A stretch of DNA of 15,702 bases from Nitrospinota bacterium (GCA_015231995.1 JADGAO010000056.1:1-15702), one strand, 5' to 3'; shown: positions 7,133 through 13,871, counted from the stretch's first letter. Notes: generated by a model not told the origin, from the sequence alone. Made by a program: numbers and translations.

Positions 7133-8416
7133 TCATTTATTCTGACCGCCATCGTGATGATGTGGCTTGTAGTCGGTCAGGTCTTTACCGGAGAGGCTCA
7201 TCTGCGCGGGCAGAAGCGGATCGCCCGGAAGATGACCCGTCAAGAGAAGGTTCCAGTAAACGTATTTGAAAGCCATTTTCCCCCAATGGTTCAGCCGCGT
7301 TTCCTTGAGCAGGGAAAACGGCCCAAGAACCGCCAGCGGGAACTGGCCCGGCAGAGGCTCCGTGTCGTAATTGAAATCGAACAGGAGGGCCTTGTGGTAG
7401 CCGGATTCTATGAAACAGTTGGAATGGCCGTCGAAATCGGGCAATGGCTCCTTCCCATCCAGCTCGCGCAGGAAATTGGCCTCCACAATCTCCGCTTCGA
7501 AATGCGCCACGGAACCGGCCTTTGATGTCGGGACGTTCGTGCAGTCGCCGAGGACGTAGATGTTGTCGGCCTTCCTGCTCTTCAGGGTTCTTTCGTCGGT
7601 GACGGCGTAACCCATCCCGTTGCCCAGCCCTGACTCCTCTATCACGTCCGGCCCCAGGTTCGGCGGGATGGATGCGAGAAAATCATACTCCACCTTTTCG
7701 CCGGAGAAAGAAGTTAAGACCCTTTTCTCATGATCCACCCCGCTTACCGCAAAGTTGGGGACGATCTTTATCCCCTTCTCCTCCGCGATGTTCATCAGAG
7801 CCTTGCTGGCAAGCGGTTTGGTGAACGCCCCTGTAAGCGGCGTGACAAGAGAAATCTCCACCCTGTCGCGGATGCCTTTGAGGGTGAAATAATAGTCGGC
7901 CAGAAAAACGTATTCGATGGGCGTCACCGGACATTTGATGGGCATATCCGCGATGTTCATGATAAGCCGCCCGTCAGTAAAAGCGTCCAGGGCTTTCTGC
8001 ATCGCAAGCGCGTCTTCCACCGTGTAGTACATGAAGGCGTTTTTGCCGATCGCTTCCGGCAAACCCTCCACCTCCGACGCCCTCGCGTCGCACCCCAGGG
8101 CGATGATTAGCCAGTCGTAATCGTAATCCCCCTCGCTGGTCTCGACGGTCTTGTTCTTGTGGTCGATGAGTTTGATCTCGGCGTTGAGAAACCGGACTCC
8201 CTGCGGCAGATGCCGGGTTATCGGTTGCGTCACGTCCTCTTTGTTTTCGTAGCCGTAGAGTTTGAAAGGGAGGAAAAGGAAGCCGGGCTGGTAATAATGC
8301 TCCTTCGCCTTGTCAATGACGACGATAGACCAGACTCTCGGATCGAGTTTGGCCGAAAGCGTGTTGGCGAGGATGGTGCCGCCTGTTCCCGCGCCCAGAA
8401 TCACCAGTTTTTTCAT
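7133..8416 (-). CDS. Sulfide:quinone oxidoreductase-like FAD flavoprotein
   Basis: 427-aa two-dinucleotide-fold flavoprotein of the SQR/flavocytochrome c sulfide dehydrogenase group. It has FAD-binding GAGTGG (8-13), HYYQPG (40-45) as in Sqr proteins, and a second FAD motif YVLGDCTN (297-304). C162 (in IKCPVTP) and C344 (in SNCFIESGY) sit where the two redox cysteines that bridge sulfur in SQR are expected. The third SQR cysteine (Aquifex C124) has Tyr at the nearest equivalent position, MYYTVEDAL; C109 is extra. The C-terminal region is amphipathic, consistent with membrane attachment, and ends in a His-rich tail. ATG 8416 has GGGAG 9 nt upstream. Likely role: oxidising sulfide or persulfide and passing electrons to quinone. 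Sulfide as substrate is inferred. Confidence 0.85.
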   Translation of the reverse strand: MKKLVILGAGTGGTILANTLSAKLDPRVWSIVVIDKAKEHYYQPGFLFLPFKLYGYENKEDVTQPITRHLPQGVRFLNAEIKLIDHKNKTVETSEGDYDYDWLIIALGCDARASEVEGLPEAIGKNAFMYYTVEDALAMQKALDAFTDGRLIMNIADMPIKCPVTPIEYVFLADYYFTLKGIRDRVEISLVTPLTGAFTKPLASKALMNIAEEKGIKIVPNFAVSGVDHEKRVLTSFSGEKVEYDFLASIPPNLGPDVIEESGLGNGMGYAVTDERTLKSRKADNIYVLGDCTNVPTSKAGSVAHFEAEIVEANFLRELDGKEPLPDFDGHSNCFIESGYHKALLFDFNYDTEPLPGQFPLAVLGPFSLLKETRLNHWGKMAFKYVYWNLLLTGHLPGDPLLPAQMSLSGKDLTDYKPHHHDGGQNK

Positions 8417-8529
8417 ATTATTTCACTCCCGGATTTGTGGCATGCGTATATCGTATAGGAAAACTGCGGTTGGAAAAAGACGTGTTGTTATTTTCTGCAT
8501 TCTATCCTTTTCTCTTCCTTGGCGAGGAG

Positions 8530-8711
8530 AGTTTTGCGTAAGTCAACGACTTCCAGAGTTTGTCATCCTGAGGGAGTCCTCGACCGAAGGGTCAGCGTTG
8601 TCATTCTGAGCGCACGACCATTGTCATTCTGAGGCGGAGCCGAAGAATCCATCGAAAAGAAGATTATATTATACTTTGATCCTTCGGTCGCCAGAGCTCC
8701 CTCAGGATGAC
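8530..8711. repeat. Repeat cluster incl. composite GTCATTCTGAG repeat, copy 2
   Basis: The gap 8417-8838 (422 bp) carries no gene. At about 8531-8550 is a GTTTTGCGTAAGTCAACGAC motif, the reverse of the TGACTTATGCAAAAC motif at about 1853 and 13315. From 8562 come two partial modules (GTCATCCTGAGGGAG with CGACCGAAGG; GTCATTCTGAGCG), then the full composite copy at 8623-8711. This copy lacks the ~32-nt module present in copies 1 and 3. A small hairpin GGCTCC-AAA-GGAGCC lies at 8759-8773. Confidence 0.8.
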
Positions 8712-8793
8712 AAAATATGGGAATCGTTCGATTATACAAGGTCTCCTTAGCACGAGGTGGCTCCAAAGGAGCCGGGGGAAGCAGGGGGGGGGA

Positions 8794-8818
8794 CGGCGGG
8801 GTGAAGAACACCCCGCCG
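8794..8818. repeat. CGGCGGGGTG hairpin downstream of dnaK
   Basis: Perfect 10-bp arms CGGCGGGGTG (8794-8803) and CACCCCGCCG (8809-8818) with a 5-nt loop, 20 bp after the dnaK stop codon. On the transcribed strand it is followed by a run of C, not T, so it is not a classical intrinsic terminator although it may stall polymerase or protect the mRNA end. It closely matches 204-232 and, shortened, 15337-15349. Confidence 0.7.
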
Positions 8819-8838
8819 AGCGTCCACTTCTACGGAAC

Positions 8839-10749
8839 TTACTTCTTATCCTTGTCGCTATCCACGAACTCCGCGTCAACCACGTTGTCCTTCTCGCCGG
8901 AGCTTCCGGCTCCGCCTGCGCCATGAGAGCCGTCAGTTGGGCCGGCGGCGGACGCCTTCTGGTAGATGGCTTCCGCCAGTTTGTGGCTGGCAGTCTGCAG
9001 TGTCTCCAACGCGGTACGCATGACAGCGGCGTCTCTGGAGTCGGTGGCCTTGCGGGCTTCTGCAAGCGCGTCTTCCAGTTTTTTCCGGTCGTCGTCGCCT
9101 ATCTTGCTTCCATGCTCTTTAAGGGTCTTCTCCGTCTGATAGACGAGGGAGTCGAGCTGGTTGCGCAGTTCCGCGACCTCTCTTGCCTTCTTGTCGTCCT
9201 CTTCGTGGGCGCGGGCGTCGTCCACCATCTTGTTGATATCATCGTCCTTCAGGCTCGACGATCCTTCGATGGTGATCTTCTGTTCCTTGCCCGTCCCCTT
9301 GTCTTTGGCGGAGACGTGGACGATGCCGTTTGCGTCTATGTCGAACGTCACTTCAATCTGCGGCACTCCACGAGGCGCGGAGGGGATTCCCTCCAAGTGG
9401 AACCGGCCAAGCGTGCGGTTATCAGCCGCCATCTGGCGTTCGCCCTGCTGGACGTGTATCTCCACGGAGGTCTGGTTGTCCGCCGCTGTGGAGAAAACCT
9501 CGCTTTTGCGTGTGGGGATGGTGGTGTTGCGCTCGATGATGCGGGTCATCACGCCGCCCAACGTCTCTATGCCAAGCGACAACGGGGTGACGTCGAGCAG
9601 AAGGATGTCTTTCACCTCGCCGCCAAGCACGCCAGCCTGGACAGCCGCGCCAAGGGCCACAACCTCGTCGGGGTTGACGCCTTTGTGCGGCTCTTTGCCG
9701 AAATAGTCGCGCACGAGTTTTTCCACCATCGGCACGCGGGTGGAACCGCCCACCAGTATGGCTTCCTGTATCTCGGAGGGCTTCAACGCCGCGTCGGACA
9801 TGGCGCTTTCCACCGGACGGCGGGACTTGGTCACCAGGTCGTCAATCATCCCCTCGAATTTTGCGCGTCCGAGCGTTACATTCATGTGGCGCGGGCCGGA
9901 GGCGTCCGCCGTGATGAAGGGCAGGTTGATGGTGGCCTCCGGGCTTTGCGAAAGCTCTATCTTGGCCTTCTCGGCGGCCTCTTTTAGCCGCTGGAGCGCC
10001 ATCACGTCTTTGCTGAGGTCTATCCCGTTGTCCTTCTTGAACTCGGAGATCAGCCAATCTATGACCCTCTGGTCGAAGTTGTCGCCGCCAAGATGCGTGT
10101 CGCCGTTGGTGGCTTTCACTTCCACCACGTTGTCGCCGACTTCCAGCACCGATATGTCGAACGTGCCGCCGCCAAGGTCGTACACGGCCACAATCTCGTC
10201 TTTTTTCTTGTCCAGCCCATACGCAAGCGCGGCGGCGGTAGGCTCGTTGATGATCCTTTTCACGTCAAGCCCGGCGATTTTGCCGGCGTCTTTGGTAGCC
10301 TGCCGTTGAGCGTCGTTGAAATAGGCGGGGACGGTGATGACCGCTTCCGTCACCTTCTCGCCGAGGTATGCTTCGGCGGCGGCCTTAAGCTTCATCAGTA
10401 TCTGGGCGGATATTTCTTCTGGAGACTGCTGTTTGCCGCGTATCTCCACCATCGCTTTGCCGCCGGGCCCGGGCACTACTTTGTACGGAACGAGCTTCAT
10501 TTCCTGCGACACTTCGTTGTGATGTCTGCCCATGAAGCGCTTTATCGAGAACACCGTGTTCTCGGCGTTGGTTATGGCCTGGTTCTTGGCCGCCTGACCC
10601 ACGAGCCTGCCGCCGTCTTTTGTGAACGCGACGACCGACGGAGTTGTCCTGGAACCCTCCTGGTTGACGATAACCTTCGGTTCGCCGCCTTCCATAACGG
10701 CCACAACCGAATTGGTGGTTCCGAGGTCAATGCCTATAATCTTGCCCAT
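8839..10749 (-). CDS. dnaK: Molecular chaperone DnaK (Hsp70)
   Basis: Full-length 636-aa Hsp70, close to the 638 aa of E. coli DnaK. The ATPase domain begins with GIDLGTTNS and carries NEPTAAALAYG, DLGGGTFD and GGSTRVP. The interdomain linker and start of the substrate domain are at LLLDVTPLSLGIET, followed by the helical lid. The C-terminus has a Gly-rich disordered stretch and an acidic tail containing DAEFVD, a variant of the conserved EEVD-like end. It refolds and holds client proteins with DnaJ and GrpE, but neither partner gene is beside it; flanks are an Sqr-like gene and a toxin-antitoxin pair. ATG 10749 follows GGAAGGAAAAC. The promoter looks sigma-70-like and no CIRCE-type (TTAGCACTC) inverted repeat is visible. 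Confidence 0.98.
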   Translation of the reverse strand: MGKIIGIDLGTTNSVVAVMEGGEPKVIVNQEGSRTTPSVVAFTKDGGRLVGQAAKNQAITNAENTVFSIKRFMGRHHNEVSQEMKLVPYKVVPGPGGKAMVEIRGKQQSPEEISAQILMKLKAAAEAYLGEKVTEAVITVPAYFNDAQRQATKDAGKIAGLDVKRIINEPTAAALAYGLDKKKDEIVAVYDLGGGTFDISVLEVGDNVVEVKATNGDTHLGGDNFDQRVIDWLISEFKKDNGIDLSKDVMALQRLKEAAEKAKIELSQSPEATINLPFITADASGPRHMNVTLGRAKFEGMIDDLVTKSRRPVESAMSDAALKPSEIQEAILVGGSTRVPMVEKLVRDYFGKEPHKGVNPDEVVALGAAVQAGVLGGEVKDILLLDVTPLSLGIETLGGVMTRIIERNTTIPTRKSEVFSTAADNQTSVEIHVQQGERQMAADNRTLGRFHLEGIPSAPRGVPQIEVTFDIDANGIVHVSAKDKGTGKEQKITIEGSSSLKDDDINKMVDDARAHEEDDKKAREVAELRNQLDSLVYQTEKTLKEHGSKIGDDDRKKLEDALAEARKATDSRDAAVMRTALETLQTASHKLAEAIYQKASAAGPTDGSHGAGGAGSSGEKDNVVDAEFVDSDKDKK

Positions 10750-10833
10750 CTTACTGTTTTCCTTCCTCGTTCCGGCTTGGGGTCCGGCGTTTATAAGTTA
10801 AAAACGATTTAAAACATCAAATCTTCTGGTTGC

Positions 10834-10862
10834 CTTATAAGACCGCTGGAAAGCCGCGTCAA
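10834..10862 (-). promoter_or_regulatory. Sigma-70-type promoter of dnaK
   Basis: Minus strand: -35 TTGACG (10862-10857), 17-bp spacer, -10 TATAAG (10839-10834). This predicts a start near 10827 and a leader of roughly 78 nt before the dnaK ATG. No sigma-32 pattern (CTTGAAA with CCCCAT) or CIRCE element is seen in 10750-10983. Confidence 0.6.
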
Positions 10863-10949
10863 GGTGGAAAGTGAAAATATTTATATCTATTTTCGAAGGA
10901 GACTGCGGCCAGGGCTGACACCCAACTCTCACCGAACCTTGACAGAACT

Positions 10950-10977
10950 TTGATTTTAACGCCAGCCTTGCTACAAT
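10950..10977 (+). promoter_or_regulatory. Candidate promoter giving a leaderless antitoxin mRNA
   Basis: -35 TTGATT (10950-10955), 16-bp spacer and -10 TACAAT (10972-10977). Only six bases separate the -10 from the antitoxin ATG at 10984, so transcription would begin at or next to the start codon. No Shine-Dalgarno sequence is present, which agrees with a leaderless message. A TTGACA at 10939-10944 is too far from this -10 to be its partner. Confidence 0.5.
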
Positions 10978-10983
10978 CAATCC

Positions 10984-11202
10984 ATGAACAAGACAATATC
11001 TTTTCAAGCCGACGAGACGCTTGAGCTATCCGTTGAACGGGAGTGCAGGCTTTCGGGAGAAACCCGCGATGAGTTCATAAAAGACGCAATCGAGCGGCAA
11101 CTTCTGCTGAACGCCTTTGAAAGGGCGAGGGAACTTCTTGTCCCGATCGGAAAAACTCTCGGCTATCATACGGACGAGGATGTATTCCGCGACCTGGCGT
11201 GA
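10984..11202 (+). CDS. Small antitoxin, probably ribbon-helix-helix, partner of PIN toxin
   Basis: 72-aa protein directly before a PIN-domain toxin and overlapping it by 4 nt (GTGA). The start KTISFQADETLELSVER followed by SGETRDEFIKDAIERQL fits a ribbon-helix-helix DNA-binding domain: a short strand, a helix, a turn and a second helix. The C-terminal part (about 45-72), ending in YHTDEDVFRDLA, is the likely toxin-binding segment. The fold assignment comes from the pattern and the position, not from a strong signature. It would neutralise the toxin and autoregulate the pair. It stands divergently from dnaK. Confidence 0.8.
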   Translation: MNKTISFQADETLELSVERECRLSGETRDEFIKDAIERQLLLNAFERARELLVPIGKTLGYHTDEDVFRDLA

Positions 11203-11621
11203 AGATATTCCTCGACACCAACGTTTTGGTTAGTGCGCTCTTTTCCGCCAGCGGCTCATGCGCCGAGGTCTTTAGAACCGTATCCAAAAGCAAGAGGTTC
11301 AAGCTTGCGATCAGCGATCATGTTTTAGAAGAGCTTTCCAGGGCAATTGTCCGTAAAAGCAAAATTCCACTAGACCATCCGGCGCTTCATGAGCTTTTCA
11401 CCGAATTGGGCAAGCATGAAATTGTCCCTTCTCCGTCCGCCACTGCGGATGTTTTTGTAAGAGACCCAAAAGACATTCCCGTCTTGGTGGCGGCCATTGA
11501 ATGCGAGGCGGACATTTTGATAACAGGCGACAACGATCTTCTGGTTCTTGGAACCGTGAAGAATATGAGAATCATGAAACCCCGCAATTTTGTTGATCTA
11601 TTCGTGTCTGGATACCATTAA
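11199..11621 (+). CDS. PIN-domain toxin (putative TA toxin component, PIN family)
   Basis: 140-aa PIN-domain ribonuclease of the VapC-like family annotated as putative toxin-antitoxin system toxin component. The metal-binding acidic residues are all present: D6 (in LDTNVLVSAL), E44/E45 (in LEELSR), D92 (in DPKDIPVL) and D111 with D113 (in TGDNDLL). It should cleave RNA with Mg2+ or Mn2+ when freed from its antitoxin. Start is GTG 11199, overlapping the antitoxin stop as GTGA; this implies translational coupling. Length is as usual for the family. The specific RNA target cannot be predicted. Confidence 0.93.
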   Translation: MKIFLDTNVLVSALFSASGSCAEVFRTVSKSKRFKLAISDHVLEELSRAIVRKSKIPLDHPALHELFTELGKHEIVPSPSATADVFVRDPKDIPVLVAAIECEADILITGDNDLLVLGTVKNMRIMKPRNFVDLFVSGYH

Positions 11622-11776
11622 GGCTTTTAAACGGACGGGTATTCCAATGCCTTCCCTCAAATTAACGGCGATGGATGGTGTTCGCCGGACTGGTCAACTT
11701 GTGTAAAGGGGAGGACAAGGTTTTTGATATCAGCTCCGGCGGCGTCTAATATTCACTAATCATTGACTGGCGGAAA

Positions 11777-12682
11777 ATGAGCAACCTTGCGCTTCTTGCC
11801 ATCTGTTTTGGAATGGGCGTATTGTTACGAAAAACGGAACGCCTACCGGAAAACACTACCGCCGTCCTAAACGCGTTCATCATCCACGTTTCCGTTCCGG
11901 CTTTGACTATTCTTAGCGTCCACAACCTCAAACCGGACGCAAAACTCATATATCCGATCCTCATGGCCTGGGTTCTTTTCGCGCTTGGGGTGGGGTTTTA
12001 CAAGGCCGCCTCGCGGTTCCACTCCATGTCCGACGCCACGTTGGGTGCGTTGATCCTGACCGGGGCGATGGGCAATACGGCTTTTGTGGGCCTGCCGATG
12101 ATCGAGGCGTTTTACGGCAAAGAGGGCCTACCCATCGGGATATTGGCCGACCAGATGGGGACGTTTCTGGTTTTATCCACATTGGGGATCGTGACTGCCG
12201 CAAGACTCTCCGGCTCTGATATTTCCAACGGGACTATCGTCAAAAGGATTGTCCTGTTCCCGCCGTTTCAATCGTTGCTTGCCGGGGTTCTGCTCATACC
12301 GATGGACTTTCCGTTTTGGGCGGAAGATGTTTTGTCCAAGCTTGGGGCGACACTTCCGCCGCTTGCGCTTCTCTCTGTGGGGTTTGCGCTCCGGCTAAGC
12401 CATATCCGGGGACAGGAGGCCAGCCTCGCCATCGGGCTTTTATACAAACTCATCGTCGGCCCGGCGGCTCTTTACCTGCTTTTCATCGTCCTGCTTGGGG
12501 CGGATGGGCTTACGGCGCAGGTCACGATTTTCGAGGCGGCCATGCCGCCGATGATAGTCGGCGGGATAGTGGCGATGGAGTACGGGTTAAACCCACGGCT
12601 TGCGGCGCTTATGGTTGGGGTGGGAATACCCCTTTCGTTTGCGACGCTTTCGGTATGGAGCTGGATATTGCAGGGGGTGTGA
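11777..12682 (+). CDS. AEC-family transporter (auxin efflux carrier/malate permease-like)
   Basis: 301-aa inner-membrane protein, mostly hydrophobic, with about ten predicted membrane spans; length is typical of the AEC family. The N-terminal segment LLRKTERLPENTTAVLNAFI and the core NTAFVGLPMIEAFYG (a broken-helix NxxFxGxP motif) are family features, as is a repeated second half with AAMPPMIVGG. Bacterial members export or exchange carboxylates such as malate or malonate; the substrate here is unknown. The ATG at 11777 has only a weak GGCGG upstream. The gap 11622-11776 contains no convincing promoter. It converges with the gdx gene on the other strand, 43 bp away. Confidence 0.9.
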   Translation: MSNLALLAICFGMGVLLRKTERLPENTTAVLNAFIIHVSVPALTILSVHNLKPDAKLIYPILMAWVLFALGVGFYKAASRFHSMSDATLGALILTGAMGNTAFVGLPMIEAFYGKEGLPIGILADQMGTFLVLSTLGIVTAARLSGSDISNGTIVKRIVLFPPFQSLLAGVLLIPMDFPFWAEDVLSKLGATLPPLALLSVGFALRLSHIRGQEASLAIGLLYKLIVGPAALYLLFIVLLGADGLTAQVTIFEAAMPPMIVGGIVAMEYGLNPRLAALMVGVGIPLSFATLSVWSWILQGV

Positions 12683-12725
12683 GGATGTGAAAAGGTAACG
12701 CGCCCCCTACGAGGATCATCCAATC

Positions 12726-13043
12726 TCATCTGGAAAAAACCCTCAACCCCACCACGCCGGAAATTATCAACGCGATGCAGACTATCCGCGCCACGTCCCT
12801 TGGCTCGTCGAGCAGGATCATCCCCAACCCCGCCGTGCCAGCCGCGCCTATCCCCGTCCACACGGCGTAACCTGTGCCGACGGGTATCGTCCTCAACGAT
12901 ACGGAGAGCAGATAAAGGCTTATAACCGTCGCTGTGATCACGCCCAGGCTGGGCCAGAGGCGCGTGAATCCTTCGGTGTATTTAAGACCCACCGCCCAAG
13001 CAATTTCAAAAAGACCTGCGATTACAAGATATGTCCAGGCCAT
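12726..13043 (-). CDS. sugE: Guanidinium exporter Gdx (SugE subfamily, SMR family)
   Basis: 105-aa small multidrug resistance protein with four membrane spans that works as an antiparallel dimer. The essential proton/substrate-binding E13 lies in GLFEIAWAVGLKYTEGFTRL. W16, the GFTRL loop and PVGTGYAVWTGIGA are diagnostic of the SugE/Gdx branch, which exports guanidinium in exchange for protons, rather than the EmrE/QacE polydrug branch. ATG 13043 has GGAGG 8 nt upstream and follows directly on the TAA of the chimeric reading frame left by the broken gene upstream, so coupling is possible. No guanidine riboswitch fits in the short predicted leader (about 25 nt). Confidence 0.92.
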   Translation of the reverse strand: MAWTYLVIAGLFEIAWAVGLKYTEGFTRLWPSLGVITATVISLYLLSVSLRTIPVGTGYAVWTGIGAAGTAGLGMILLDEPRDVARIVCIALIISGVVGLRVFSR

Positions 13044-13074
13044 TTATTCGTCCTCCGAAAGCGTAACGTGCATG

Positions 13075-13102
13075 TTTATAGCGAGAGTTTTGCGCGAGTC
13101 AA
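13075..13102 (-). promoter_or_regulatory. Candidate gdx promoter, -35 inside the repeat element
   Basis: Minus strand: TTGACT (13102-13097), 16-bp spacer, TATAAA (13080-13075). The predicted start is near 13068, 25 nt before the gdx ATG. The -35 and most of the spacer belong to the terminal repeat of the 13087-13332 element, while the -10 lies just outside it. The element therefore appears to provide part of the promoter. Confidence 0.55.
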
Positions 13103-13332
13103 CGATTGGCCATCTTACCCTCTCCCCGCCAACTTTGCGGGGAGAGGAGGCGCTTTGCGCCAGGTGAGGGGTTACAAACAGTTCCTCAATAATATTGAGA
13201 TACGCATGCCTCAAGATCGAAATACTGCTTGTTTCCCTCACCCCAACCCCTTCGAAAGACTCAGGGCAGGCTCTCTCCCGCGATAAGGCGCGGGAGAGGG
13301 AGTGAAAAACTGGCCAGCGACTTATGCAAAAC
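13087..13332. mobile_element. MITE-like composite palindromic element
   Basis: About 246 bp bounded by imperfect inverted ends: GTTTTGCGCGAGTCAACGAT then TGGCCA on the left; TGGCCAGCGACTTATGCAAAAC on the right. Inside are two facing two-hairpin units (CTCTCCCCGC hairpin 13120-13146 with GGCGC-TTT-GCGCC 13149-13161; inverted CTCTCCCGCG hairpin 13273-13298), a CTCAATA-A-TATTGAG palindrome (13185-13199) and CCTTCGAAAGACTCAGGGC. It carries no transposase. It interrupts the YdeI-like gene. I see no clear target-site duplication. The end motif also occurs alone near 1853 and 8531. Confidence 0.65.
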
Positions 13333-13442
13333 CCTTTGCGGTAATAAATCAGCCAAATCTCCGTCTTGTCTTTCCGGTGTCTTGCGAGCCATGAACGCCA
13401 GGATTTTCTGTCCACCACATACAGAGTCTCTCCAAGCTTCAT
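13333..13442 (-). pseudogene. Truncated YdeI/OmdA-like gene (5' end only)
   Basis: A strong ribosome binding site (AGAGGAG, 6 nt) precedes ATG 13442. The first ~37 codons read MKLGETLYVVDRKSWRSWLA and on to EIWLIYYRKG, the characteristic N-terminus of YdeI/OmpD-associated (OmdA) family proteins, which normally continue with an EALCFGWID segment for about 190 residues in total. Here the homology stops exactly where the 13087-13332 repeat element begins. The frame stays open through the element to a TAA at 13044 (132 codons), but none of the family's remaining sequence is found on the far side, so the rest was deleted. It begins 22 bp after the cdd1-like stop codon and was probably in one operon with it. 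Confidence 0.75.
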
Positions 13443-13464
13443 GGATTTCTCCTCTGGTCGCGAA

Positions 13465-13767
13465 TCATTTCTTATCCTTCCAGTTCCACCATTTGAGAAG
13501 TTCGGGGTCATGATTGCTGTTGGAGGCGAAATAAACGGCGCATCGGAAAACGTACAACATGCACCGGTCAACGGGTTTGCCGACGTGGCGACAAAGCTTG
13601 TGATAAAGTTTTTCGGGGTCTTTACCTTTCAAATCCGCGACCGAACGGACGCCGATGCTTGTCAAATCCTCCGCGATGCGCGGGCCGACGCCTGGTATCC
13701 GGCGCAGGTTTTTATGCGCGGTTTTGTTTTTCGTCTCATCACCTTCGGCCTTGTGCAACCTCGACAT
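13465..13767 (-). CDS. Cdd1-family helix-hairpin-helix protein
   Basis: 100-aa protein of the Cdd1 (pathogenicity locus) family. IPGVGPRIA (24-32) is a helix-hairpin-helix turn as used for non-specific DNA binding, followed by the family pattern LTSIGVRSVADLKGKDPEKL, the Cys-containing LYVFRCAVYF region and the C-terminal WWNWKD signature. The cellular function of the family is not established; a DNA- or nucleic-acid-related role is inferred from the fold. I chose ATG 13767 since GGAGG lies 6 nt upstream; ATGs at 13773 and 13782 are in frame but lack spacing. The still longer open frame runs into dispersed repeats and is not coding. Confidence 0.88.
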   Translation of the reverse strand: MSRLHKAEGDETKNKTAHKNLRRIPGVGPRIAEDLTSIGVRSVADLKGKDPEKLYHKLCRHVGKPVDRCMLYVFRCAVYFASNSNHDPELLKWWNWKDKK

Positions 13768-13815
13768 TTCCATCCTCCCCATCTTGAAATATCTCCGATG
13801 GAACGCTTGCACTGA

Positions 13816-13821
13816 ATTATA
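13816..13821 (-). promoter_or_regulatory. Candidate -10 box for the cdd1-like gene
   Basis: Consensus TATAAT on the minus strand (13821-13816), about 48 nt before ATG 13767. No good -35 is found at 16-18 bp. An inverted repeat TTCTAC-N13-GTAGAA (13828-13852) lies just upstream and might bind a regulator. The assignment is weak. Confidence 0.3.
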
Positions 13822-13871
13822 TGTCAGTTCTACAACCGCGAGATTAGTAGAATGAATTATTCCTTTGATAG

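Noticed and set aside
8707..9987. Long plus-strand open frame (about 426 codons) opposite dnaK
   Set aside because: It is antisense to an unmistakable dnaK and runs on from the repeat region; its Gly/Arg/Val-rich product resembles no family. Long antisense frames are common opposite GC-rich genes.
10750..10983. CIRCE operator or sigma-32 promoter before dnaK
   Set aside because: I read both strands for TTAGCACTC/GAGTGCTAA and CTTGAAA/CCCCAT patterns and found no match.
11675..11749. 24-codon ORF before the AEC transporter
   Set aside because: It has an ATG and a plausible-looking product but no ribosome binding site and is bounded upstream by a stop; too short to support without homologues.
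13087..13332. CRISPR array or insertion sequence
   Set aside because: The repeats are inverted hairpin units, not evenly spaced direct repeats with unique spacers, and no transposase or cas gene is in the window.
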